Part shown: piece by piece, positions 8,194 to 15,303 of the stretch
How the letters are laid out: every line of letters begins with the position of its first letter
Numbering within the stretch: position 1 is the first letter of the stretch
Assembly: GCA_016888885.1 (NCBI GenBank)
Contig: CP069437.1
Location: 1,984,001-2,048,000, forward strand
Direction: 5' to 3'
Source of the DNA: Faucicola sp902506215
GTDB taxonomy: Bacteria; Pseudomonadota; Gammaproteobacteria; Pseudomonadales; Moraxellaceae
Length of the DNA: 64,000 bases
The notes under the pieces: model-generated
The model's database searches: none
Seen by the model: the letters and a program-made list of their open reading frames with translations, nothing else
Told to the model about the DNA's origin: nothing
Program-made: the position numbers and the translations under genes

Positions 8194-9420
8194 ATGAAAT
8201 TATTTAGCCTAAAAAAAGACAATGACCCTATAGCCCCGACTAGCGAAGATACCAATCCATCATCACAGCTGGCTGAAAATCCAATGATAGGCATGTCAGA
8301 TAATCCGTTGCAGCTTGATACAACTGATCAGCCGCCGATGCAAGCGACTAAATCTCCAGACACATCTCTAAACACGACAGCAATCACAAATGCGTTTTCG
8401 CTAGATAGCATTGATTTAAACCAGTTGGAAGACGAATTACTTCATGGCAAAACCGACTATACCGCAGATAACACAAAAGCGGCTGATACTGATACCCTCG
8501 CACCCAAAAAGCTGAGTTTTGATGATTTTGATTTGGATGAGCTACCCAGCGATGTTGAACCTAATACCACTGTGAATATCGAAGACGCTGCCAATACAGC
8601 GACAGTATCACAGCCCGTATCGCCACAGACAACCGATAACGCGCTGATATTTAATATTGATAACCTACCCTTAGCAGCTAAGCCAAACCCAGACCTAAAC
8701 ATAGAACCAGACCCCCATAGCGCGCAATCACAGCCCATCTCACTACAAAGTAGTGATAAAAATAGCGATAAAAAAATTATCGAGACTATTGAGACTATCG
8801 AGGCTATCGAGACGACGCCACCCGTTGTATTAACCAAAACAAAACCCGAAGTTAAAGCGGTTATTGCCCAGACGCCAAACCCATTTTTAAGGCCGCCAAG
8901 TCAAACACTAGCGAAACGGATGTTAAAAAAACGCAATCAACTTGGGTTGCTAGTGGGTGCAGGGTTGGTACTGGCTGCCTTGGCATGGTTTTTTATGGGG
9001 CAGTCAGGCGAGCCCAACAAATCCACCGCGCAGACACAGACACAAACACAGACGCAGACCCAAACACACGCAATACCCAAAACTACAGCGCCTATAGTAA
9101 AACCACAAGCTAGCGCTAGCTTGCCTGCCGCGTCAACCGTCGCAGTGGATGCAACCACTAGCTCAGCGCATGCGACCGCAGCGCTACCGGCAATCACGCC
9201 CGAAGAAATTCTTACGCCGACACTGCCTGAAGATCCGGCGCTTGCCAAAGAAGAGCTGAGTCGATTGTCAGAGCAAAGCGCGCAGCTAAAAGAGCAAGAA
9301 GCCATGATGCAAGATCAGCTGCGTATGATTAATGAGCTCAGTAGTAAAAAAGAAGAGCGTATCCAGCTGCTAGAACAGCAAGTTGCACAGCTTGAACAGC
9401 AAAAAGCCGCTAACAAATAA
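8194..9420 (+). CDS. Bitopic membrane protein with disordered acidic N-terminus and C-terminal coiled coil
   Basis: 408 residues; no family recognised. Residues 1-240 are acidic, rich in Ser/Thr/Asp/Asn and probably disordered, with a short I-E-T repeat near residues 193-206. A basic patch (about 232-248) leads into one membrane segment, LGLLVGAGLVLAALAWFFMG (about 250-269), so the large N-terminal part should be cytoplasmic. Then come a Gln-Thr dipeptide tract (about 280-292), an Ala/Thr-rich linker, and a heptad-like Glu/Gln/Leu coiled coil (about 350-405) that would be periplasmic. The architecture resembles scaffold or peptidoglycan-associated proteins only in outline. It is followed 29 bp later by the macro-like gene on the same strand. 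Confidence 0.7.
   Translation: MKLFSLKKDNDPIAPTSEDTNPSSQLAENPMIGMSDNPLQLDTTDQPPMQATKSPDTSLNTTAITNAFSLDSIDLNQLEDELLHGKTDYTADNTKAADTDTLAPKKLSFDDFDLDELPSDVEPNTTVNIEDAANTATVSQPVSPQTTDNALIFNIDNLPLAAKPNPDLNIEPDPHSAQSQPISLQSSDKNSDKKIIETIETIEAIETTPPVVLTKTKPEVKAVIAQTPNPFLRPPSQTLAKRMLKKRNQLGLLVGAGLVLAALAWFFMGQSGEPNKSTAQTQTQTQTQTQTHAIPKTTAPIVKPQASASLPAASTVAVDATTSSAHATAALPAITPEEILTPTLPEDPALAKEELSRLSEQSAQLKEQEAMMQDQLRMINELSSKKEERIQLLEQQVAQLEQQKAANK
9031..9067. repeat. CAnACA microsatellite encoding a Gln-Thr tract
   Basis: Alternating CAG/CAA and ACA/ACG/ACC codons give about six Gln-Thr dipeptides. A 6-bp-period repeat like this can gain or lose units without changing frame. Confidence 0.7.
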
Positions 9421-9449
9421 CCACCCACAAATAACTGGCAGGTTAAGTA

Positions 9450-9950
9450 GTGCTGACCCAAGTCGATAAAAAATCGTTGTTTCAAGACCGCTATCAAGCG
9501 CTTATTATGCCCGTCCCGGTGTCAGGTGTTTTTCGTCATCGCGCCTTACTTAAGTTTCAAAGCCTTTATCCTGAGCATTATACCGTTTACAAGCAAGCCT
9601 GTGAGCGTTCGCAGCTGTTGCTCGGTGATGTGTTACAGTTTACGCCGCAGCGTGATTTGGCGGGTATGGCAGTCGGTGGGGCATTGTCCAAGCCGAAATA
9701 TATCGTGGATATGGCAGTGACTGAGTTTGCTGAGAATTCGCCGCATCTTGAATATATCGTATCGGCATTTCAGTCACTTAATAAGGTGCTGTTTGATTGG
9801 GGGCGGTATCAAGGTGTTCGCCGTGTGGCGGTGCTTGCCAGTGATGAATTGCTTGTGCCTGATGGGATGGATTTTGATGAAGATGTTTTACCACTGTTTG
9901 AAAAATACCTTCAGCCTGTGAGTAATTTGAATGTGATGGCTTATCGTTAG
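9450..9950 (+). CDS. Degenerate macro-domain (DarG/TARG1-like) protein
   Basis: 166 residues from a GTG at 9450. The core follows the layout of the macro domain subgroup that includes the DarG antitoxin. An A-L-x-K-F-Q stretch is followed by YPEHYTVYKQACERSQLLLG and DVLQF, then KPKYIVDMAV, HLEYIVSAFQSLNKVL and VRRVAVLAS. In the active family these positions read GKGIALQFK, KYIINFPTK, LEYIEAGL and IAIPPLGCGLGGL. Here the glycine-rich ADP-ribose loops are replaced (RHR for GKG, SDELLVPDG for the LGxGxGGL loop), so binding or hydrolysis of ADP-ribose is doubtful. No DarT-like toxin lies next to it. Family placement is from pattern memory, with moderate certainty. It follows the bitopic protein gene by 29 bp. 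Confidence 0.6.
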   Translation: MLTQVDKKSLFQDRYQALIMPVPVSGVFRHRALLKFQSLYPEHYTVYKQACERSQLLLGDVLQFTPQRDLAGMAVGGALSKPKYIVDMAVTEFAENSPHLEYIVSAFQSLNKVLFDWGRYQGVRRVAVLASDELLVPDGMDFDEDVLPLFEKYLQPVSNLNVMAYR

Positions 9951-10039
9951 CTCTATTAGTTTAAATAGTTTTCAATGGTTAAGATTTTATCGAGGGCTAC
10001 TCAGTGATTCATTGTCGCCATCGGTATATTGCAAGTAGT

Positions 10040-10084
10040 AAAATGCCAACGCGGTCAAAACCTTCTTATCATCGGGCATTTTTT
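10040..10084 (+). terminator. Weak candidate terminator after the macro-like gene
   Basis: AAAATGCC (10040-10047) pairs with GGCATTTT (10075-10082) across a long 27-nt loop, followed by a few T. Confidence 0.35.
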
Positions 10085-10136
10085 CTAACTACTGTAATGA
10101 TGTTTTCATAGCGTTTGCCAAAATTTATCCCAAAAG

Positions 10137-10168
10137 AAACCGCTTTACCTGACGATAAAGCGGTTTTT
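10137..10168 (-). terminator. Bidirectional terminator at the 3' end of pnp
   Basis: AAACCGCTTTA (10137-10147) and TAAAGCGGTTT (10156-10166) form an 11-bp perfect stem with an 8-nt loop. It sits 30 bp beyond the pnp stop and would also stop rightward transcripts. Confidence 0.85.
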
Positions 10169-10196
10169 AATTTTTAGCAACTAAACTTTAATAAAA

Positions 10197-12326
10197 TTAT
10201 TCAGCCGCTGGTGCTTCTTCTGTCGGTGCGATGGTTTGATCCACACCTTTCATGGTGAGCTTAATGCGACCACGGTTGTCGATGTCTTGTACCAGTACAT
10301 TCACCATTTGCCCTTCTTTTAGCACATCATTCACATTCTCGATACGTGCATCAGAGATTTGTGAGATATGCACCAGACCGTCAGTGTTAGGTAATACATT
10401 GACAAACGCACCAAACTCAACAATACGAGCCACTTTACCTGTATAAGTCTTGCCGACTTCTACTTCTGCCGTAATCGCTTCGATTTTAGTAATCGCGGCT
10501 TTGGTCGCTGCTTTGTTTTCACCAAAGATACGAATGGTACCGTTGTCATCAATATCAATCACTGCGCCTGTTTCTTCAGTCAATTGGCGAATGGTTGCAC
10601 CACCTTTACCAATCACGTCACGGATTTTTTCAGGGTCGATATCAATCACCGCAAAGTTTGGTGCATGGGCGTTGATTTCTTTACGGCTGGTTGAAATGAC
10701 TTCATTCATCGCATTTAAAATATGGATACGACCCGCATGCGCTTGGTGTAGGGCTTTTTCCATAATCTCTGGGGTGATACCTTCAATTTTGATATCCATT
10801 TGTAGTGCAGTCACGCCATTGGCCGAACCCGCGACTTTAAAGTCCATATCACCTAGGTGGTCTTCATCACCCAAGATGTCAGACAGCACGGCAAAACGCT
10901 CGCCTTCTTTAACCAGACCCATTGCGATACCAGCAACCGGCGCTTTTAGTGGTACGCCGGCATCCATTAACGCCAGTGATGCGCCACAGACGGATGCCAT
11001 TGACGATGAACCATTGGATTCGGTGATATCAGATACGACACGAATCACGTATGGGAAACGGTCACTATCTGGCAGCACGGCTTGTACACTGCGGCGGGCT
11101 AGGCGACCATGACCGATTTCACGGCGTTTTGGACCGCTGTCACGACCCGTTTCGCCCACTGAGTAACTTGGGAAGTTATAATGCAGCATGAAGTGGTCTT
11201 GTTTGGTGCCCGCAAGGGTGTCAATCATGTTCACATCACGGCTGTTGCCAAGCGTAGTGGTAACGAGCGCTTGTGTTTCACCGCGGGTAAATAGCGCTGA
11301 ACCATGCGTGTAAGGCAGTATGCCAACTTGGATGTCTAGGGCACGAACCGTTTGCAAGTCACGACCATCGATACGGGGTTTGCCAGACAAAATATTGTCA
11401 CGGACCGTACGGTATTTTAGGGTCTCAAATAGCTCTTTGATTTGTGCCACGTTGTCGGCATAGCCTTCGGCTTCTGCGTCACCGGCTAACGCTTCAATGG
11501 CTTGGTTTTTGATTTCATCAAGGCGAGTATAACGGCTGGCTTTTTCGCTGATGGTATACGCTTCTGAAATCGCTGCAGCAAATTGATTTTTTAGGGCAGT
11601 TTCTAAGGCTTCGTTGACGGCAGGAGCAACGAATTGGTGTTTTTGTACGCCAACTTCTTTGGCAAATTCATTAATGGCATCAATCACGACTTGTTGCTGG
11701 GCGTGTCCGTATAGTACCGCGCCAAGCATTTGGTCTTCTGACAATTCTTTGGCTTCAGATTCGACCATCAATACCGCAGACGACGTACCCGCGACCACCA
11801 AATCGAGCGAGCTTTGTTTTAGCGCTTCATGGTTTGGGTTTAGCACATATTCATCGTTGATAAGACCGACACGTGCCGCACCAATCGGGCCATTAAATGG
11901 CGCTGGCGAAATTGCCAATGCCGCTGAAGTACCAATCATCGCTGCGATATCAGCATCTTGTTTTTTGTCTGACGAAATCACCGTGGCGGTCACTTGGATT
12001 TCGTTAAAGTAGCCTTCTGGGAACAATGGACGAATCGGGCGGTCAATGAGGCGTGAAGTCAAGGTTTCCATCTCAGATGGGCGACCTTCACGTTTGCCAT
12101 AGCCACCTGGGATTTTACCAGCAGCGTACATTTTTTCTTGGTAGTTGACGGTCAATGGGAAAAAATTTTGACCCGCTTGCGCCTCGTCTTTTACCACAAC
12201 AGCGACTAGCACAGAGACGCCGCCCATGTGGACGACCACTGAATTAGCTTGGCGTGCAATACGACCCGTTTCTAACGTAACTTGTTGATTACCATATTGG
12301 AATTCTTTAGTAATGATATTAAACAT
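10197..12326 (-). CDS. pnp: Polyribonucleotide nucleotidyltransferase (PNPase)
   Basis: 709 residues, close to the 711 of E. coli. This phosphorolytic 3'-5' exoribonuclease is a core part of the RNA degradosome. It has two RNase PH-like domains separated by a helical domain, then a KH domain (IDPEKIRDVIGKGGATIRQ, about 556-574) and an S1 domain (GKVARIVEFGAFVNVL, about 625-640). The catalytic second PH domain shows TRGETQALVTTTLG and SYSVGETGRDSGPKRREIGHG. The start ATG is preceded by AAAGGA at about 12 bases. It lies downstream of rpsO as in most proteobacteria, and its 5' leader holds a strong hairpin (12386-12422) suited to RNase III cleavage and autoregulation as known in E. coli. Confidence 0.98.
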   Translation of the reverse strand: MFNIITKEFQYGNQQVTLETGRIARQANSVVVHMGGVSVLVAVVVKDEAQAGQNFFPLTVNYQEKMYAAGKIPGGYGKREGRPSEMETLTSRLIDRPIRPLFPEGYFNEIQVTATVISSDKKQDADIAAMIGTSAALAISPAPFNGPIGAARVGLINDEYVLNPNHEALKQSSLDLVVAGTSSAVLMVESEAKELSEDQMLGAVLYGHAQQQVVIDAINEFAKEVGVQKHQFVAPAVNEALETALKNQFAAAISEAYTISEKASRYTRLDEIKNQAIEALAGDAEAEGYADNVAQIKELFETLKYRTVRDNILSGKPRIDGRDLQTVRALDIQVGILPYTHGSALFTRGETQALVTTTLGNSRDVNMIDTLAGTKQDHFMLHYNFPSYSVGETGRDSGPKRREIGHGRLARRSVQAVLPDSDRFPYVIRVVSDITESNGSSSMASVCGASLALMDAGVPLKAPVAGIAMGLVKEGERFAVLSDILGDEDHLGDMDFKVAGSANGVTALQMDIKIEGITPEIMEKALHQAHAGRIHILNAMNEVISTSRKEINAHAPNFAVIDIDPEKIRDVIGKGGATIRQLTEETGAVIDIDDNGTIRIFGENKAATKAAITKIEAITAEVEVGKTYTGKVARIVEFGAFVNVLPNTDGLVHISQISDARIENVNDVLKEGQMVNVLVQDIDNRGRIKLTMKGVDQTIAPTEEAPAAE

Positions 12327-12385
12327 AATGCGGTTTTATCCTTTGTGTGATGAAGTAGGGCGATTTAAGTTTTAGTAATAGCCCC

Positions 12386-12422
12386 TAACGTTTGTGTTCT
12401 TTTCAAAAAATACAAACGTTAG
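12386..12422 (-). promoter_or_regulatory. pnp 5' leader hairpin
   Basis: TAACGTTTGT (12386-12395) and ACAAACGTTA (12412-12421) form a 10-bp perfect stem with a 16-nt loop, extended by one C-G pair at the ends. It lies about 60 nt upstream of the pnp start codon. In E. coli a leader stem cleaved by RNase III mediates PNPase autoregulation. The same role here is an inference. Confidence 0.5.
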
Positions 12423-12661
12423 AAGCAATCTACCAATTCGCCTGATAGCAGCCTTAAATCAGCCTAAATTAAAAAATACTTTGAAAAAAGTAAGTGTAAA
12501 CTGCAATTGTGAAGGCACAATGCGTTGTCTATTTTACCTAGTTTTGTGGCGAATCACCACCTTTTAACTGCGCTTTAACCACTAATAGCAAGCGATGGGT
12601 AATGACTAAGCTAACAGCGAGGCTAAAAGTAAAAAAAATTCGCTAAAAATATTGAACCCAT

Positions 12662-12690
12662 AAAAAAGCGGCTACCCAAAAGCAGCCGCT
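12662..12690 (-). terminator. Rho-independent terminator of rpsO
   Basis: On the minus strand AGCGGCT and AGCCGCT form a 7-bp GC-rich stem with a 10-nt loop, followed by TTTTTT (plus-strand A 12662-12667). It lies 31 bp after the rpsO stop. Confidence 0.9.
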
Positions 12691-12721
12691 GATTGAATAA
12701 AGCTCATAATGCGCTGATAAA

Positions 12722-12988
12722 TTAGCGACGTAAGCCTAATTCATTGATGAGTGCAGTATAACGGTTTGCATCTTTACGTTTTAAGTAGTCAAGTAACGTA
12801 CGGCGTGAGTTAACCATACGAATCAAACCACGACGGCTGTGATGGTCAGCTTTGTGTGCTTTAAAGTGTGGTTGTAAGTCATTGATACGCGCCGTTAATA
12901 ATGCCACTTGAACTTCGGGTGAACCTGTGTCGTTTTCAGCGCGTTGGAATTTTGCGATTACGTCTGCGCGGTCTTGGTTAGTCAACAT
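12722..12988 (-). CDS. rpsO: 30S ribosomal protein S15
   Basis: 88 residues, the standard bacterial length of 88-89. S15 binds the central domain of 16S rRNA early in 30S assembly. The conserved central segments VQVALLTARINDLQPHFKAH and HSRRGLIRMVNSRRTLLDYL are complete, including the His and Arg residues that contact the three-way junction of h20-h22. It has its own terminator and a structured 5' leader (13018-13084), so it looks independently expressed rather than part of the truB transcript. Confidence 0.98.
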   Translation of the reverse strand: MLTNQDRADVIAKFQRAENDTGSPEVQVALLTARINDLQPHFKAHKADHHSRRGLIRMVNSRRTLLDYLKRKDANRYTALINELGLRR

Positions 12989-13017
12989 AATATTTTCCTA
13001 GCTTTTTTAGCATAAAA

Positions 13018-13084
13018 TGAGAAGCCTAATCGGCTAACTATCGAGTCGATTAGTGTAAAAAAATCAGGATAACCACGCTTCTCA
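13018..13084 (-). promoter_or_regulatory. Structured rpsO 5' leader, candidate S15 autoregulatory element
   Basis: Two nested inverted repeats: outer TGAGAAGC (13018-13025) with GCTTCTCA (13077-13084), and inner CTAATCG (13026-13032) with CGATTAG (13047-13053). In the transcript the inner hairpin stacks directly on one outer arm, with a 23-nt bulge on the other side. It ends about 30 nt before the rpsO ATG. S15 represses its own mRNA through differing leader structures in several bacteria. That function here is inferred. Confidence 0.5.
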
Positions 13085-13133
13085 GTAGTTAACCGTCAAA
13101 AAGGAGCATTATTTTACCAAATATTACCCAATA

Positions 13134-13160
13134 AAAAAACCCTAATTTGCATTAGGGTGT
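13134..13160 (-). terminator. Rho-independent terminator after the PfpI/small-protein pair
   Basis: On the minus strand ACCCTAAT-GCAA-ATTAGGGT forms an 8-bp stem with a tetraloop, followed by a run of seven T. Confidence 0.9.
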
Positions 13161-13199
13161 TGAATTTATTAAGGCTTTCAATAGATTCAAGCTTTCAAT

Positions 13200-13385
13200 T
13201 TACTGATTGCCCGTAGGCTGTTTGGGGGTTTCGCTATGCAGACGGTCAAGCTGCTCTTGTGGCGCGGTGGTGAGTTTATCAGAAGTCACTTCGTCCGCAT
13301 CATTAGGCGTAGTATCGGCAACAAACGTCGCGTCAGGCGCTTTCTTGTCCATTTTATCAATATCTGTCATAGTAGTCGGTTGCAT
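13200..13385 (-). CDS. Small acidic hypothetical protein
   Basis: 61 residues, rich in Asp, Thr, Pro and Gln, with no membrane segment and probably largely disordered. No family recognised. Its reality is supported by an excellent Shine-Dalgarno (AAGGAG, 7 bases before the ATG), its position 31 bp after the PfpI gene on the same strand, and a strong terminator just downstream. The second ATG at codon 6 is a less likely start because of the spacing to AAGGAG. It may be a stress-related partner of the PfpI protein, but nothing in the sequence shows this. Confidence 0.65.
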   Translation of the reverse strand: MQPTTMTDIDKMDKKAPDATFVADTTPNDADEVTSDKLTTAPQEQLDRLHSETPKQPTGNQ

Positions 13386-13416
13386 GGCAATCTCCTTTTC
13401 TTATGCTTATTCAAGC

Positions 13417-13941
13417 TTATTTAGTCAGTGCTTGGTCAATGGCTTCAGCAAAATCTGGAATATCTTCAGGTTGACGACTGGTAATCAAATTACCATCTAT
13501 CACCACTGATTTGTCTTCAAACTGAGCACCCGCATTTTTTAGGTCAACAGCAATGGTCTTATAAGCGGTTAGTTTTTTACCACGGGCGATTTCGGTATCC
13601 GCAAAAATCCATGGGGCATGACAAATCGCTGCAACAGGTTTACCCGCACTCATGAATGCTTTTACCATCGCTTGTGCATCGGTATTTGCCCGCAACACAT
13701 CGGCATTGGCACCGCCACCTGGTAATACAATGGCATCATAATCGGCTGCATTGGCTTCACCAATTAATAAATCAGCGGTAAAGGTGTCAGCAGGGTCAGT
13801 ATGATTAAGCCCACGCACTTGTTTTTGGGGTTGTGTGGTGATTAAAGTGGTTTGGTGTCCTTTAGCTTTAAGGAGGTCATTGGTTTGGGTATATTCAACT
13901 TGTTCAAAGTCGGTATCAAGTAAAATAGCAATCTTAGCCAT
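13417..13941 (-). CDS. DJ-1/PfpI family protein (type 1 glutamine amidotransferase-like)
   Basis: 174 residues, the typical length of the PfpI/YhbO subgroup. The fold is a class I glutamine amidotransferase-like domain. The nucleophile elbow is AAICHAPWIF (Cys about 109, His about 110), preceded by DYDAIVLPGGGANADVLR. An acidic residue early in the protein (FEQVEYTQ) completes the usual triad. Members have been described as proteases, glyoxalases or protein/nucleotide deglycases; which applies here cannot be told. It forms a two-gene unit with the 61-aa protein and interrupts the usual truB-rpsO adjacency. Confidence 0.9.
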   Translation of the reverse strand: MAKIAILLDTDFEQVEYTQTNDLLKAKGHQTTLITTQPQKQVRGLNHTDPADTFTADLLIGEANAADYDAIVLPGGGANADVLRANTDAQAMVKAFMSAGKPVAAICHAPWIFADTEIARGKKLTAYKTIAVDLKNAGAQFEDKSVVIDGNLITSRQPEDIPDFAEAIDQALTK

Positions 13942-14120
13942 GGTAATTATCCTATTATTTCATTATTTAAGTTAAAGATAGTTAAAAAAAATTGTTGTTG
14001 TTATTGATTCGTCTTTTGTAAATTGGGCGCTTTATTTTGAGATTATTATTTGATTTTTCTATTTGATTTTTATTTTATTAACTATTAATTGTAGAAAGTT
14101 ATCTAAATAAACCGCTGTTT

Positions 14121-14154
14121 GTTCTTTATTAGCAAAGCTTGCTAAGCAAAGAAC
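14121..14154. repeat. 34-nt hairpin-forming inverted repeat
   Basis: GTTCTTT (14121-14127) pairs with AAAGAAC (14148-14154), and inside it TTAGCAA (14129-14135) pairs with TTGCTAA (14139-14145), with a 3-nt loop and a 1x2 internal bulge. No T-tract follows on either strand. Confidence 0.7.
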
Positions 14155-14208
14155 CAAATGAATCAACACCACTAAGAATAAAGAAATCGCCGGATAAAAA
14201 CTGCTAGC

Positions 14209-14253
14209 AAAGCGTCACGTTTTGTATCAATGCATAAAAAACGTACTCGCTTT
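14209..14253. repeat. Bulged hairpin-forming inverted repeat
   Basis: AAAGCG (14209-14214) pairs with CGCTTT (14248-14253), and ACGTTTT (14217-14223) pairs with AAAACGT (14238-14244), with a 14-nt loop. It is the second structured element in the truB-PfpI gap. Confidence 0.6.
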
Positions 14254-14326
14254 GTGACATCACACCGCTCAGTGAGCAAATTATGTGAATACAGCAAAAA
14301 ATTAGCAAGATGATAAGTTTACTGAC

Positions 14327-15283
14327 TTACTGTGGCTGGTTTAAATTAACTAGCTTCAGCGGTTGTAAACGACCATTGGGTTCAAGTAGCCCTGTACCCA
14401 AAAATTGCTGATGGTCGTCAAACAAGCGAAAAGTTTGATTGGCGGTTAAGATAAGCTGCTGAGTTAACATCGTCGTTTTGACATTTAAGCGTTGACCTTG
14501 CCGGATGCGCTTTGATTGGCTATCGTCTAATACTAAGCTTGGTAGTGAGTGAACGCAGGCATCCACCGCTAATAGCTTATCAAGCCGCGCTGCAATATCG
14601 AGCGCGGCAAAATCGGCTAAGGTGATGGCATCGGCAATTTCAAAATCACCCGTCTGTGTACGCCTAAGCGCTGTCAGATGTCCTACTGTGCCCAGTGCTT
14701 TGGCAATATCTTCAGCCAGCACGCGCACATAAGTTCCTTTGGAGCAAGTGACGGTTAATTGCAATTGTTGAGCGGATAGGGGAGTAAGTGACAGCTTATA
14801 AATGGTGAGAGGACGTGCTGTTCGCTCCACTTCAATACCTTCACGCGCCAGTTCATACAGTTTTTTGCCGTCTTTTTTGAGCGCGGAGTACATGGGCGGA
14901 ACCTGCATTATCTCACCCAAAAATTGCTCAGTAACGCTTTGTAACATTGCTTGTGTCACATGCGGTACAGGGATAGTGGCAATTATCTGACCTTCAGCAT
15001 CCCCGGTATCGGTTTGCTCGCCGAGTTTGATAATGGCTTGGTAAGATTTGACCGCATCGAGTTGATAATGGCTAAACTTGGTCGCCTCTCCCAAACAAAT
15101 CGGTAGCAAGCCTGTTGCCATTGGGTCAAGGGTACCGGTATGACCCGCTTTTTTACTGTCGTGCACATCAGATTTGAGCAAGTATTTGACTTTTGATACC
15201 ACTTGCTGGGAGCTCATCCCTTGCGGTTTATCAATCAGTAAGACGCCAGAGACGATGGATTTTGTTTTTGGTTGGGTCATCAT
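14327..15283 (-). CDS. truB: tRNA pseudouridine(55) synthase TruB
   Basis: 318 residues, close to the 314 of E. coli. It isomerises U55 in the T-loop of elongator tRNAs. The catalytic motif GHTGTLDPMATGLLPICLG (about 47-65) contains the essential Asp, and the N-terminal GVLLIDKPQGMSS (about 13-25) and PMYSALKKDGKKLYELAREG (family motif II region) are intact, with a C-terminal PUA-like part. Two ATGs in tandem begin the frame. It follows the DUF4105 gene by 20 bp and belongs to the nusA-infB-rbfA cluster, as in most proteobacteria. Confidence 0.97.
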   Translation of the reverse strand: MMTQPKTKSIVSGVLLIDKPQGMSSQQVVSKVKYLLKSDVHDSKKAGHTGTLDPMATGLLPICLGEATKFSHYQLDAVKSYQAIIKLGEQTDTGDAEGQIIATIPVPHVTQAMLQSVTEQFLGEIMQVPPMYSALKKDGKKLYELAREGIEVERTARPLTIYKLSLTPLSAQQLQLTVTCSKGTYVRVLAEDIAKALGTVGHLTALRRTQTGDFEIADAITLADFAALDIAARLDKLLAVDACVHSLPSLVLDDSQSKRIRQGQRLNVKTTMLTQQLILTANQTFRLFDDHQQFLGTGLLEPNGRLQPLKLVNLNQPQ

Positions 15284-15303
15284 GTTATGGATTTATCAAT
15301 TCA

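Larger units (their letters stand above)
12327..12721. other. rpsO-pnp intergenic region
   Basis: 395 bp holding the rpsO terminator (12662-12690), presumably a pnp promoter, and the pnp leader hairpin (12386-12422). No other open frame looks real. The spacing is unusually large for this gene pair, whose members are often co-transcribed. Confidence 0.6.
13942..14326. other. Structured intergenic region between truB and the PfpI gene
   Basis: 385 bp with no credible gene. It contains a long hairpin at 14121-14154, a second bulged hairpin at 14209-14253 and a small palindrome GCTCAGTGAGC near 14267-14277. The half next to the PfpI gene is AT-rich and should hold its promoter. No T-tract terminator for truB is obvious. 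Confidence 0.5.

Noticed and set aside
8937..9305. 122-codon frame antisense to the bitopic protein gene, with a long Val-Cys run
   Set aside because: The run is the reverse of the Gln-Thr microsatellite. There is no ribosome site and no conserved motif.
10450..11112. 220-codon frame antisense to pnp
   Set aside because: It is a shadow frame opposite the strongly conserved PNPase core.
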